A stretch of 64,000 nt of DNA, from the NCBI GenBank assembly GCA_947184155.2, contig CAMXCT020006124.1:283672-347671 (forward strand), given 5' to 3'. This stretch comes from Cladocopium goreaui. Lineage: Eukaryota > Sar > Dinophyceae > Suessiales > Symbiodiniaceae. The notes under the pieces were generated by a model that saw only the letters and a list, made by a program, of their open reading frames with translations, did no database searches and had not been told where the DNA came from. Positions 32,641-45,371 of the stretch are shown in pieces (within the stretch, counting starts at the first letter, position 1; each line of letters opens with the position of its first letter). A program made the position numbers and the translations under genes.

Positions 32641-32829
32641 GGCGGGCGGTGACCAAGTGTCTCAAGAAGCAGCTGCGCAGGAACAACAAATTGTCTGGGT
32701 TGCCTCTCGATTATGTCGGCCTGGTTTATTCGTGAAGACCTGGGGACTGAAATGGTCACGGAAGCCTTTGTGCGCTACATGGTTTTTCCCGAGAGCGTCT
32801 GAGCGCAGGGTTCTTCCAATAGTGGGGGT

Positions 32830-33260
32830 CTGTCTCTCATCTTCTCATCTTCACATCTTCTCATCTTCACATCTTCTCATACATCCTCATATCTTCACAT
32901 CTTCTCATCTTCACATCTTCTCATCTTCGCATCCTCACATCTTCACATCTTCTCATCTTCACATCTTCTCATCTTCACATCCTCACACCTTCACATCTTC
33001 TCATCTTCACATCTTCTCATCTTCACATTTTCTCATCATCTTCACAAAATCACATCTTCTCATCTTCAGATCTTCTCATCTTCACATCTTCTCATCTTCA
33101 CATCTGCTCATCTTCACATCTAACATCTTCACATCTTCTCATCCTCACATCTTCACATCTTCACATCCTCACATCTTCACATCTTCTCCTCTTGCCTTCT
33201 TGCCTTCTTGCCCTCTTGCCCTCTTGCCCTCACATCTTCACATCTTCTCCTCTTGCCCTC
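32830..33260. repeat. 8-bp tandem array, TTCACATC/TTCTCATC
   Basis: About 50 units of TTCACATC, TTCTCATC and CTCACATC, shifting near 33190 to a CTTGCCCTC variant. The long open frames through it (SSHLHIF repeats) are consequences of the period. Confidence 0.9.
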
Positions 33261-33309
33261 TCCTTCTTTTCTATTTCTCTTCTGAAGGCGGGGGCAGGGG
33301 CAGTGCCAA

Positions 33310-33500
33310 CGAGACGGCACGAAACGCAACCCTTTCGCACGAAACGATGTTCGATCGCCAAAAACTGGGGTAAAATTGCGATTTTGCAAGTCGTCCCGCG
33401 CAACCCTTTCGCACGAAATGAGGTTCGATCGCCAAAAACTGAGGTAAAATCGCGATTCCAACTTGTCCGGCGCAACCATTTCGCTTGGAAAATTGATTAA
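33310..33500. repeat. About 75-bp tandem repeat, 2-3 copies
   Basis: GCAACCCTTTCGCACGAAA, GTTCGATCGCCAAAAACTG and GGTAAAATCGCGATT recur with starts near 33323, 33399 and 33470. Confidence 0.75.
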
Positions 33501-34190
33501 AACGCGAGGCGAAACGGTGGAAAGAATAGGGAGAGGGTAAAATGATGCCAAGTAAAATTGAGGCTCCGATGTGGGACCATTATCGCGTAAAGCACGCGTG
33601 AAACAATGGAAAAGCAATGGAAAAATTGCAGTTTCGATGTGTGACCACTATGGAGTAGAAACGCAGAAAAAAAAACCATGGAAGAAACAAGCAAAACCGT
33701 TTATACGGTGCAACTGTAGGGATTGTGGAAGGTGCATTTGGGTAAGCGTTAGACACATTGAGATAATAGAAGGGTAATGATGTAGAAATCGAGTAACACC
33801 ATGGCAAAACACTGGAAAAATTGATGAAATGGAAGGATAAATTGATAGCGTAAAATATGGGACGATTGAGTAAAACTGGAGGAGAAACTGTGAAAAAAAC
33901 ACAGGGGAGACTGGAATGGAGGGGAAAATGATGTCGAGTAAAACTATGGAAAAGCAAGGGCAAAAAATGAAAAACATGTGGCTTCGATGTGAGACCATTA
34001 GCGATGGAAAAGCAATGGAAAAATCGAAGGACTATGATGAAGAAGTGGAGAAAAACAATGGAAAACATATTGGAAAAATTGCGGCTCTGATGTGGGACCA
34101 AAATGATGCCAAGTAAAATAAGAGTAAAATGACGGAAATTGATGGGATGGAAACACAATGGAAAAATTGAGGCTCCGATGTGGGACCATT

Positions 34191-35890
34191 ATATGTGCAA
34201 GAAGAGTTTCTGGGTGAAGAGTCTCTAGGTGCAAAGTATATGGGTGAAAAGTTTGTGCAAGAAGAGTTTCTGGGTGAAGAGTCTCTGGGTGAAAAGTCTG
34301 TGCAAGAAGAGTTTCTGGGTGAAAAAATGTGAAAAGTATATTGGTGAAAAGTATGTGCAAGAAGAGTTTCTGGGTGAAGAGTCTCTGGGTGAAAAGTATA
34401 TGGGTGAAAAGTAGGTGCAAGAAGAGTCTCTGGGTGAAAGTATGTGGGTGAAAAGTATGTGCAAGAAAAGTTTCTAGGTGAAGAGTCTCTGGGTGAAAAG
34501 TATATTGGTGAAAAGTATGTGCAAGAAGAGTTTCTGCGTGAAGAGTCTCTGGGTGAAAAGTATATGGGTGAAAAGTATGTGCAAGAAGAGTTTCTGGGTG
34601 AAGAGTCTCTGGGTGAAAAGTATATGGGTGAAAAGTATGTGCAAGAAGAGTTTCTGGGTGCAGAGTCCTGGGTGAAAAGTATGTGCGAAAAGTATGTGCA
34701 AGAAGAGTCTCTGGGTGAAAAGTCTGTGCAAGGAGAGTTTCTGGGTGAAGAATCTCTGGGTGAAAAGTGTATGGGCGAACTGATGTGCAAGAAGAGTTTC
34801 TGGGTGAAGAGTCTCTGGGTGAAGAGTATATGGGTGAAAAGTATGTGCAAGAAGGGTTTCTGGGTGCAGAGTCTCTGGGTGAAAAGTATATGGGTGAAAA
34901 GTCTGTGCAAGAAGAGTTTCTGGGTGAAGAATCTCTGGGTGAAAAGTATATGGGTGAAATGTATGTGCAAGAAAAGTTTCTAGGTGAAGAGTCTCTGGGT
35001 GAAAAGATGTGAAAAGTATATGGGTGAAAAATATGTGCAAGAAGAGTTTCTGGGTGAAAGTATATGGGTGAAAAATATGTGCAAGAAAAGTTTCTAGGTG
35101 AAGAGTCTCTGGGTGAAAAGTATATTGGTGAAAAGTATGTGCAAGAAGAGTTTCTGCGTGAAGAGTCTCTGGGTGAAAAGTATATGGGTGAAAAGTATGT
35201 GCAAGAAGAGTCTCTGGGTGAAAAGTATATGGGTAAAAAGTATATGGGTGAAAAGTAAAATTGAGGCTCCGATGTGGGACCATTATATGTGCAAGAAGAG
35301 TTTCTGGGTGAATAGTCTCTAGGTGAAAAGTATATGGGTGACATGTATGTGCAAGAAGAGTTTCTGGGTGAAGAGTCTCTGGGTGAAAAGTATATGGGTG
35401 AAACGTATGTGCACGAAGAGTTTCTGGGTGAAGAGTCTCTGGGTGAAAAGTCTGTGCAAGAAGAGTTTCTGGGTGAAGAATCTCTGGGTGAAAAGTATAT
35501 GGGTGACATGTATGTGCAAGAAGAGTTTCTGGGTGAAGAGTCTCTGGGTGAAAAGTATATGGGTGAAACGTATGTGCAAGAAGAGTCTCTGGGTGAAAAG
35601 TATATGGGTGAAAAGTATATGGGTGAAACGTATGTGCAAGAAGAGTCTCTGGGTGAAAAGTATATGGGTGAAAAGTATGTGCAAGAAGAGTTTCTGGGTG
35701 AAGAACCTCGGGGTGAAAAGTATATGGGCGAAAAGTATGTGCAAAAAAAAAAATTGGGTGAAGAGTCTCTTTGTGAAAAGTTTATGGGTGAAAAGTCTGT
35801 GCAAGAAGAGTTTCTGGGTGAAAAATATCTGGGTGAAAAGTATATGGGTGAAATGTATTGAAGAGTCTCTGGGTGAAAAGTATGGTGGAA
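34191..35890. repeat. 15-bp repeat in 60-bp higher-order units
   Basis: Four 15-mers, TTTCTGGGTGAAGAG, TCTCTGGGTGAAAAG, TATATGGGTGAAAAG and TATGTGCAAGAAGAG, cycle in a 60-bp unit, with local losses and gains. The unique lead-in AAAATTGAGGCTCCGATG followed by TGGGACCATTATATG occurs at both 34163 and 35258, so a block of about 1.1 kb has been duplicated. The same lead-in, diverged, recurs at 33553. Frames on both strands stay open for hundreds of codons because the unit length is a multiple of 3; I reject them as genes. Confidence 0.9.
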
Positions 35891-38689
35891 AATAGGGGTA
35901 GATGGGATGCTGGCTTTCGTTCCCCCATTCTCAGGTTTGACTGCATGCGCCCTCCGTGGGCTGAAGGGGTCGCTCACCCACTCCTCCCACTGGTGGGCTG
36001 CAAGGTCCCACAGCTGCAAAAGTTTCCGATCCTTGCTTTGATCATATACACGTATGTCAAAATCAAACCAAAATGATTTCCGACACCTTCCTTGCGATTC
36101 CGCCACGCGCTACGCCGCGCGTTCTTTGCCAAATAATTTTGGTTCGATGGGTTTTTGGTTATTTTGAGTGGTGGATTACGTGATATAGTGTTCCACCCCG
36201 ACGCGCGAAAGGTAGACAGATGTTTGTCCGCTTACCATCCTTTATTTGTGCCATGCCCGTGCGCAAGACGGGCCGCCCGTTATGGCATACAACTGACGAT
36301 TGTTTGTCGCCAGGCCCTGAATTCAAACCAATTTTACACTGGCATTTTGTCACTTTCGCAAATTCATTGTGTTTCCATGGTACTGCAGATTCACGTTGCT
36401 CAGGTTGGTGGACAAATTACCCGCGTTGGTTGGAACTCGTCCACGTCAAGTAGAAGTCACCTACGTTTACTCAGAGGTTGCCCGTTTCCAGTCTGCAAAC
36501 ACTCATTTTCACCACGGCCAACTAAGCTGAACCTGGTCGACAAACCTGTACATGTTTTGAGCCTTAACAACGTGGGACTGTCTATACCGCTTTGATCCAT
36601 CGTCCAACCAAACATTTGTTTCAAACACGTCCAAACAATGTGTGTTGACAGTGCATCGAATCGTTGTTGCTGGGAAACAACCTGCGAACCACATCCGGGC
36701 ACACAAGCAAGTTCGTTCTGCAAATCCAGGCGGCATACCATCGGAATGCACGCAGTTCTTTTGGGAGGGCGGCGTGCAGAAGCAATCCCATACGCCATAG
36801 TGCAAACTAGGAACTCATAGTTTTATAGACCCAACAATTTTTGACGTGAATTCCCTTCCCTGTTCTTCTATGGTTCTTCTTTACTGTGCCCGGACAATCT
36901 GAATGAGCACTTTTCACACCCCGCCCAAACGAGATAATCAATTGCATCAAGAATCATATTGTATATACACCATCGCTCACAACCGTCCTTTTTTCCCTGA
37001 CAGAAACATGCGGGAGAGCAGCATGGAAAAAGGATAGTCGGGGAGGCGGGGCAAACTAAGGGTGTACGGATGCCACTTTAAAAACGTTAGGGCAAGTATT
37101 AAGAAAAACCGTGCCGCATAAGTGCAATTTGCCGATTTTTACTATGTCCCCGATGGGTACGAAGCAGGACGCGTTTGGCCAAATATTGCAGGAAAACATC
37201 GCGCATTGATAGCTACCCGGGTGTTGAATTCGGGTGCTCAAACATCAGAAACGGCACGTTTCGGGACAAGATACCGAATTGTTTACGTAATTTTTCCCGC
37301 AATGCAGTTCGCAGTGAGGAAACTGAGGAAGGTGAGGAAGGTGAGGAAGGTGTGGAAGGTGAGACACGGGTGGCAAGGAATTTACCTAAAATTTCCCACG
37401 ACGGACGACGGCTGAGCTGCCCCAAACCCCCAGCACCATCCATGAGCAAAACAGTTCCGATGTGGGCGGGCCTACAGTTTGCAAATGACAATGACATGGT
37501 TTTCTAATTTTCCCGATCAAATTTATTGCACTTGCTGCAAGAAGGTGCGGCCACTTCAACATGTTTTTTTTCCACACACTTTTTTGTTGCATGAACCCGG
37601 TCCAGTGGAGGTAGTGACAGCTGAGAGTGTTTATGCTGGCCAACATGTTTGTTTGTCATTTAAATATGAAAATTTGTATTTCGTATTTCGATATTTCATC
37701 CTTCCAGGAATTCGCCTGTTCACATGGATGCCTGAATTTTAGACAAAAAACGGCAGTCCACCTTGAATTGTGGAAATGGTGCGTCTAAAAAAAATCACAA
37801 ACATCTCTGATTTTTTAAAAAAATCCAAGGAGGATTCTATTTCGTGAAAAGTTTCCCAAACGTAGGCAAGGTCGTCCATCAAAACGATGGGATGACAATG
37901 TAGTAAAAATTGCATTCTATTATTTTCGGGTGGCGTGGGCCACAGCTGCACGGGTCCCCCAGAATGGCCATGCCTGGAACATATGTACGTACAGTTTTGC
38001 ATCAATATGTGACCCATGAACCCCGCCCGTATCCGTGTAGGATCGAGGCGACTCGGACGGGCGAATGAACGAACGATTTATATTGTACATTTTTTCCACC
38101 GTTCCTGTCCCGTAAACACGCCAGACCGCAAACAACGACACAAATCACAAATAGTTTCAGTACGAATTCACGAATTAGAGTCTGTCGGCCAACAGATTCA
38201 CCATCAATGCTAGTTGCAGCAAGCAAGCAAACCAACAACACGTTCTATACAAACCGTTGGGCGTCACAAACGTTGAAAAATTGTAGTTCCACGTTTTCAT
38301 GTGGGAAATCGCTGGCATTCTGTTTGCCCTAAAAACTACAAGACTCTTTTCAAAGAAAATGCCAGAACCGACGTTTGTTTGAAGCAATTCTGTTTTGTTT
38401 TATGGTCTCCCCCCTTCCCTGTCATTATATTCGAACGGACTTGGTGATCATAGCGTTATGACAAAAAAAATGAATCCCGTATGCCCGCATTGGCGGGCCG
38501 TTTGTGGCACAAAACTTGTGGGACAAATATGACGCGTGGAAATGCGGTGGACTGGCCGTGGATTTGCAGTGAATTGGAGCGAAACAAAAACTCAAACGGT
38601 TCTTGAGGGTGACCGTGAAACAAATAATTACACTTATTTACACTTAAGTGTAATGGAACTGATGTTTGCTATTGGCCAGCAACGTTGGG

Positions 38690-38890
38690 GTAGGTCATTG
38701 CATAGGGGGCAAAGGAGGTACGACCATACAGGTGCATGGGTGCGGTCACGCAGGTACGTGGGTACGTTGTGTGGTACGGTTGGGTAGGTACATGTAGGTA
38801 CGTAAGTGTGGCATATACTTACGGCCTATTGGTGCGTGGGTACGGTTGGGTAAAGGTACATGGGTACAGTCATGTGAGTGGTGTAGGTAT
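38690..38890. repeat. GGTACG/GGGTACGT-rich degenerate repeat
   Basis: Short words GGTACGT, GGGTACGG and GGTACATG recur irregularly across 200 bp. Confidence 0.6.
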
Positions 38891-39225
38891 CTGGTAAGGT
38901 GCATAATTATGATATTATTGTGATATAGCCCATATATTTACATAAATGGAGTACATTGTCGGGTCTTGGCACTACGGAATAAGAAACGGTAATTCTAGTC
39001 TAGGAATAGATGTATTCATTACTCAATTCTCAGCATATCGTAACCCATTATTTATCAGTGCTATTGTTCAATTTTTTGATCATAAGTCTCGTAAACCATT
39101 ACCTCAAACATCACATTGAATACCCTCCCATTAACAATGATAGAATCGTACTGTGCTTGTTGGGTTTCCTACCAATGTCGCTCCCCTGCAGTTGCCCCCT
39201 CGGACCATAAGTTGCTACAGGGTCA

Positions 39226-39579
39226 TCATTCCAATAAGTGACCGTTGTCATCCTCATCCTCATCGTCATCGTCATCGTCATCATCATCATCATCATCGTC
39301 ATCATCAGCATTATCGTCAAAGGCATTCGTGCCCACCATCTTCGTCATCAGTTCATCAGTGTACGCTTGCAGCCGAGGGGTTTCCGGCACAACATTAATG
39401 GAGTCCTGTTTGTTTTCTGTTTTCCCTTTCTGGCCTGAAATTTTTCTCCAATGATATAGGCTAGTTGGGAAATGATGATCACGAAAATTAGCCCGGTGCT
39501 TCTGCGTTTGGAAAAAAAGGTAGCGGGACCGCTGAACCCCTGCAAGTTTCTTCCACAGCCCGGGCACGCCAAGGTTCAA
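39226..39579 (-). CDS. ORF with poly-acidic tail, doubtful
   Basis: The minus-strand frame reads TPRLQAYTDELMTKMVG and then about 25 Asp/Glu residues encoded by a (CAT/CGT)n microsatellite at 39235-39325. The segment before the acidic run looks protein-like, the rest does not. It could be an exon with an acidic tail or chance readthrough of the microsatellite. Confidence 0.2.
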   Translation of the reverse strand: MNLGVPGLWKKLAGVQRSRYLFFQTQKHRANFRDHHFPTSLYHWRKISGQKGKTENKQDSINVVPETPRLQAYTDELMTKMVGTNAFDDNADDDDDDDDDDDDDDDEDEDDNGHLLE

Positions 39580-42500
39580 TCCCTCGGTGGGCCGTGCTTT
39601 CGAACGGCATCATGTTCGGGGTTTTCACTCAGGTGGAGCCAAAACAATTTTTTATTCAGCTTGCATTGTTTTTACCAGCCTGTTTTGCCTAGCAGGTGTC
39701 CCTAATTCCACATATATGTTCCGTGCGACACGGATTCCCAGTAATTACGCAATGGCAAGTGTCTGGCCAACTGTCGTATTTCCACCACTGGTTTCAAGTT
39801 GGCGCGTCCGAATGTGCGTTTTGTGGACCGCGGTCTTGTGTTAGCCGTGTCGGTCGGATCTTACGCCAGTGTTTTGCAAAATGTGCGGTGCTCGAACTGT
39901 AGGCAGTTGCGCAATGATTTCTTGCCTTATGGCTTTGGCAGTGGCATGCGTAGGGGTCAGGGGTGCGAAATTATTCAAAGTCATGAGTCATGATCTTCCT
40001 CTGGCATCGTCGGTATGGATAATTTTTTCCTCGTTACGGAAATGCGAAATTGATCTAAAAGGTGCGAAGGACCGTCATTGTAAGTCTGAAACATGTTGCC
40101 CGGTTTGAACGAATAGTTCGTCATTTTCTATTTGTGTTTGCGACGGACTCCTTTTGGCAGTTGCGGGTCGGTCGTCCGGGTTTCGTGTCAGCTAGGCAGC
40201 TCCTGGCACCACAAACTTGGACTTGCCGTCGAAGTGGTTTAACAACACACCCGGGGGACATATGGTCCACCATCCGGTTTTCAGCGTGCCACCACTTCTA
40301 GTCTGTGTTGTGGGTTGAAACTGTGAGAAGCGTAATGGACATAACAAACGGAAAAACAAATCTCGTCAACGTAGCACCCGAGGCGAGTGCAAGAGCAGGA
40401 ACACAAAAATCTTTCATCTAAAAAGGATGTGGGCGACAAAACAGGTACACTTGGAATCAACGAAAAATGGCGCGGAGGAAACACCATGCCTTAGGGCGTG
40501 TTGGTGTCTACTTTGAAGGGGGCAGCAATTCAGCCACTGAACTACCTTACCAGTGGCCCGCCCCACCAGCCAGGCAGCTACTCATGCTGGAACATCCGCT
40601 CGGGTACCGGGCCACTCTCAAAATAGAGTAGTTGAGTGGCCCAATCATTTTGCGGGAGTTGTTGGCTGAGGGCGATTGACCGGTGCAGCACCTCATTGAG
40701 CAGAGTGGCCGAAAGGTTGCTTCCATTACTCGTGCCGTGCAGGTGGGATAGATGTTGTGTGGGGCCTCAAAAAATTTCACTACCTACAGAAAAAATGCAC
40801 TTACTGGGTTCATGTTGTTTCTTGTCTCGTCTCTCATGAAGTTGTCTCAGGTCGGTGTGCCGTGGGGAAGTGTGTATAAAAAATACATCTGATACTATTA
40901 CTCCATTGGATCATTGCTTATTGTAAGACCAACAAAATGCATAGGCACCCTGAATTTCACCAACATGAACCTAACATTTGTAGTCATAAACCCTTTTATT
41001 GTTTGTTTGTCCATTGAAGGGCGCTTAACGCAGGGGAACACTGGTTGTCATAAACGTGTTTGTTTATTACTCGTCGATCACATCCAAGTTTGTATGTTGG
41101 AAATGCAATGAAACTTGGTGCGCCATGCGGAGGAGGATAGTTCTGACTGTTCAAACAGGCATATGGTTGCCACTTTTGGTTAACAAGTGTACATTAAACG
41201 CTTAGTAAATAAATATATTTGAGTTGCCTGCTTCCACTTTGACTGTCTGTGTGCCAATAGGATTTCCACCTGGCGGAAGATGATTGATCGTTGGCGTAAG
41301 CGGTGTGCCATGCTGCTGGCGCAAGTTCTAGTAAATGGCGTCGGATCACGCCGGGGCTCGGGTCAGGGATGCTTTGCACGACTTATTTGGCACTAGGTGT
41401 GCCATTAGGAAAGAGAAAATCAGAGCACCGAAATCAAACGAATCCATGTCCAAAGTCATGACAAGGAAACGGGGCGTGTGCTGCAGAATTGGTTACTTTT
41501 CTCAGTTGGATGGAAGGCAGCTGTTTTGCTGTCAATGCGTGTATGCCAAAATGGCCACTGTCAACCAGGGTTTATCACAAAAGGAGATGGTATTAAATAT
41601 GTGGTTCGCAATGGCACGGACACATTTTTTATATTTTGTTTGCCAAACCAACCATGGCGTGGTACCAGTGTGCCAATAGGATTTGGTCCCTGGGGTAACT
41701 TCCGGTTGGACTGGGGTAACCCTGTGTGCCATTGGGATGGGGCAACTTCTGGCTGCCAGGGGTAAGAAACAACGTCCACCCAGTATTTGCGTCTTCTCTT
41801 TGGCGAAATTATGATTGAACAGTCGGTTTCCCCTTGAGTGGGCCCGTGCAGCTGATCGTTTTCGCCTTAGCTTGGCGGCCGCTTTAGCGAGGCGACCGCG
41901 TTCGCCCTTCGCCCTGGAGCGTGCAAACCCGGGGCGCGGGCCTCCTTCCTTGCCTACGCAGTGGCAGCGTGGTTCCAGCGCTGGTTGGCCGTGACCCACG
42001 CAAAGCGCGTTCGCCGGCACTGCTCACAGCGGCGTGCGCGCGCGAGATGCCCACACCTGAGCGCGCTGATGACCGAGCCCTAGTGCGTGTGGAAAATTGG
42101 CTAGGCAAAAACCAGTTGCCAGTTTGGGGAGTCGCTTTTGTGTCACCACCCGGTTTTTTGGCGCTTTGCTCAGCGTTGCCAAAATTGTGCCAAAACATGG
42201 ATTTGATTGTAACATTTGTACTTATCATTGGCCGGGTGGGCGAAATCAGAGAAGAACTACAACATGAAATGTAACTGCCAGCGCCGTTTTTGTTGGCCAG
42301 TTTGCGACGTAAAATTTGAGGCACCCAAAATTTAAAATGCGGTAAGGTAAGCTGAGACCTCTTGGGAACTATCTTGCAATTTGACGAGAATGTATTGCGA
42401 TGACTGCCAAAAAAACTGCACTTGCACGGGATGTATGAGTATGCTGTTTGATGGTTCCTTTTGCAATATGGATGGAGATCGTTTGAGGCGGTTTGGACGG

Positions 42501-44799
42501 TTTCGAACTATTTCCCGCTGTCTGGACATGGTTTGAGACGGTCTGGAACGGTCTGAGGCCATCTCGACTACTTTGTCGCGTTGAGCTAAGCCTAATGTTT
42601 TCCGATAGTGTCTGCCAACCCGCAATTGATACGTGGGCAGTTTTTGTTTGCCATTTTAATGAATTGCATCGAAACATGCGGTGAACTTTCCTGAACAGTA
42701 TACGACGCATTTACCAGCGGAGCATGCAACCAACAATAGTTTCAGAAGGAAAAAGGACCCTGCAACAAACAATGGTTTCAAAAAATGAAAATTTCATTGC
42801 GGGAACCAATTCAATGGGGAAAAGGTGCCCAAACATACGGAAACATCTTCCGATTCCATACCCTTCAATTCCGATTGGCAAAGATATTGATGTCCGGTGT
42901 GAACACAAGATGTGCCAATAAAGGTGGCCGTTTGTGGTGGCAAAAAATGCATGCCACATACATTACATCGGCATGGTTTTGAGAAGGGTGTTGTTGACGC
43001 TTTTGTTCCTGCGCACCCTGGCCCCGTTGCATTGGTGCACACACATACACGCACACACGTCTTGTTCTTGTTGACCTGTTTAATTTTTGAAGAGGCAACA
43101 TTCACTGCGCAGTTTTCACTGCCTTCGTTTTTTTCGTGTCCCGTGTGATGGCAAAATTGAACCATGCAGCTGTTGGTTCCAGGTTGGGGATGTTACGGCA
43201 GTTTCGGCGCCTCATTCGGGCAAACTCTGTGCGCACATCTTGGGAACAAGGCGTTCCTACAGTGCTCAGACCCGACACGACCTTGCAGGTTGGGGTTTTG
43301 GCCGGTGAAAATGTAGGAACACAAATTCTTCGACCTGTGGCATGTTGTCGGAAGTTGGGGACGTCTATGCATCCACGGAATGCCTGATAATTGCACACTT
43401 CCGATATTTGCGAGCACGGCGAGCACTGTGAGTCTTCTTTCATTTCGAATTGTGATGATGACCCCTACTTTTCATACATGCAGCATTGAGTAGCAACAGT
43501 TTCGTAATGATTTGTGGGTCTGGGAGTCTGGGCAATGTTTGAAGTTGTTGTGAATCAACCGTGTTCTGGAGCTCCAAAACGGTTTTGCAGCAGTTCCCTC
43601 GCCTTGAACAAGTCATTATCATTTGGACAGGCGTGGAGGTCCCGGTGGATTGCCAGGCTGACAATCGAAACGTTTCACCTTTGGACAGTGTTGCGAAGTT
43701 GCAATCGTGGTTTCGAAGTGTTTTTATTTTTCTTTTGATGGACTAGGTTCACCTGGACAAATGTGGGAAATCCATTTAATGACCTCATTGTTGGCCCTAG
43801 TATGCACACACGTGGTGTGGAAACGGGACAGGAGGTGTTGCGTTGGAACCCGCAGTTTGTCAGGCGGTATTTTGGAGAGGCAGTTGCCAAAGAAAAGGTC
43901 GCAGATGGCAGCAACTCGGTACTCGTGTGGATCATCCTGTTTTCAGCAGCCTGGAGTGGGGCAGTGCGAGGGATGTCTTTACAAGATTATAGCGAACCCA
44001 TTTTTTTTTTTTAAATCTGACTTGTGGATTCTTTGATTGCAGCATCACAATGTGTGCACTTGATTTTTTGTTCGTATTCCCGATTTTGTTGGCAACGCCT
44101 TCCTCCTTTTCAGTGTGTTGACAGCCCGTCGTTTTTTGCGTCCACCGAGGTCGCGGGTTGAAACGCATACGCCGCTGGATTTTGGGTGTGGGTGGTGTGT
44201 TAGCCGTTGGATGTATTGATGAAGGCTTCCGCCGGTGCCTGGAATTCTGGGCCAGGAACCCCAGTCGAAATGGATGGGAAAGGTTGATTCAATGTGATTT
44301 GACCATCCAATACGGGGATGACCATCATTTCATCCATCAAAATATGGGCATGGAACCCAGAAATCATGCTTGGTTGATGATTTGAATGGGATGCGGGGAT
44401 GGGTCAAAACCATCAAAAACTGTGATCTTGCACTTTCAGGAGGACGGACATTTAGCCAAACCAACTATTTTGCAGTGAAGAGAAGGTTTTGTACAATTTT
44501 ATATCTTTGAATTGGTGAGGTTCAAGTGTGCCATCGGCCTTTGGGTTTGTGTTTTCGTCAATGCTCCTTTTTGAGACTATGGGATTTGTACCAAACCATT
44601 CCCGAGAAACGTCAAAAGGGTTTGATTTGGATATGTTCCTCGACTCGTTGCCCATCGCTGTAGGTGGTGGTCTTCCCGCTGTGGCATCTTGGCCTAGGGC
44701 ACCGACATGGGGAATCATTCGAAATTGTCAAGGATGCCGCCAATTCCAAGAATATTTTTATTTCTGTTGCGCACCAATTTCTGTTGCGCACCACACGTA

Positions 44800-45371
44800 C
44801 ACATAATATATATATATACACATAATATTAATTTGTAATATGAATGAAAAATAACAAAATATAATATTATATACATAATAACATATATATTTTCTAAAAT
44901 ATAATATAATATAGTTTAATATAATATAATGAAACATAATATAATGTAATGTAATATAATAAAGCATAATGTAATGTAATGTAATAAAATATAATATTAT
45001 AATATAATATAATATAATATAATTTAACCTAATATAATATAATATAGTATAATTTAATATAATATAATATAATATAATGTAATATAATATAATATAATAC
45101 AATATAATATAATATATTATAATTCAATATAATATAATATAATATATTATAATTTAATATAATATAATATAATACAATATAATATAATATATTATAATTT
45201 AATATAATATAATATAATATAATGTAATATAATATAATATAATATAATATAATACAATATAATATAATATATTATAATTTAATATAATATAATATATTAT
45301 AATTTAATATAATATAATATAATATAATACAATATAATATAATAAATATAATATAATATATATAATACAAT
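44800..45371. repeat. TAATA-type AT satellite, left block
   Basis: Almost pure ATAATATAAT with 5-bp periodicity and scattered ATTTAATAT and ACAATATAAT variants, ending where RT-pseudogene coding begins. Confidence 0.9.

Larger units (their letters stand above)
35900..44790. other. About 8.9 kb with no gene recognised
   Basis: Moderate-GC DNA with many short open frames, none with a known motif. I note a 9-bp GAGGAAGGT repeat (37318-37365), a CxxC-bearing frame near 39800-39990 (NVRCSNCRQL), and internally repetitive text at 41640-41760 (TGTGCCAATAGGATTTGG, GGTAAC words). Splice-bounded islands of the type seen elsewhere in the window are not evident. It may be old, decayed transposon DNA. 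Confidence 0.4.

Noticed and set aside
32830-33373. A 261-codon frame with SSHLHIF repeats
   Set aside because: 8-bp microsatellite readthrough.
33998-36106. A 702-codon minus-strand frame and several long plus-strand frames
   Set aside because: They follow the 15/60-bp repeat, whose length is a multiple of 3; the peptides are only repeats (for example SPRDSSC) in several frames at once.
39226-39579. Acidic nuclear protein gene
   Set aside because: The acidic run is a CAT/CGT microsatellite and the remaining frame lacks support; kept only as a low-confidence feature.
36107-44790. Viral or bacterial gene cluster in the moderate-GC stretch
   Set aside because: Many short ORFs, but no recognised motif, no long frame and no consistent strand.
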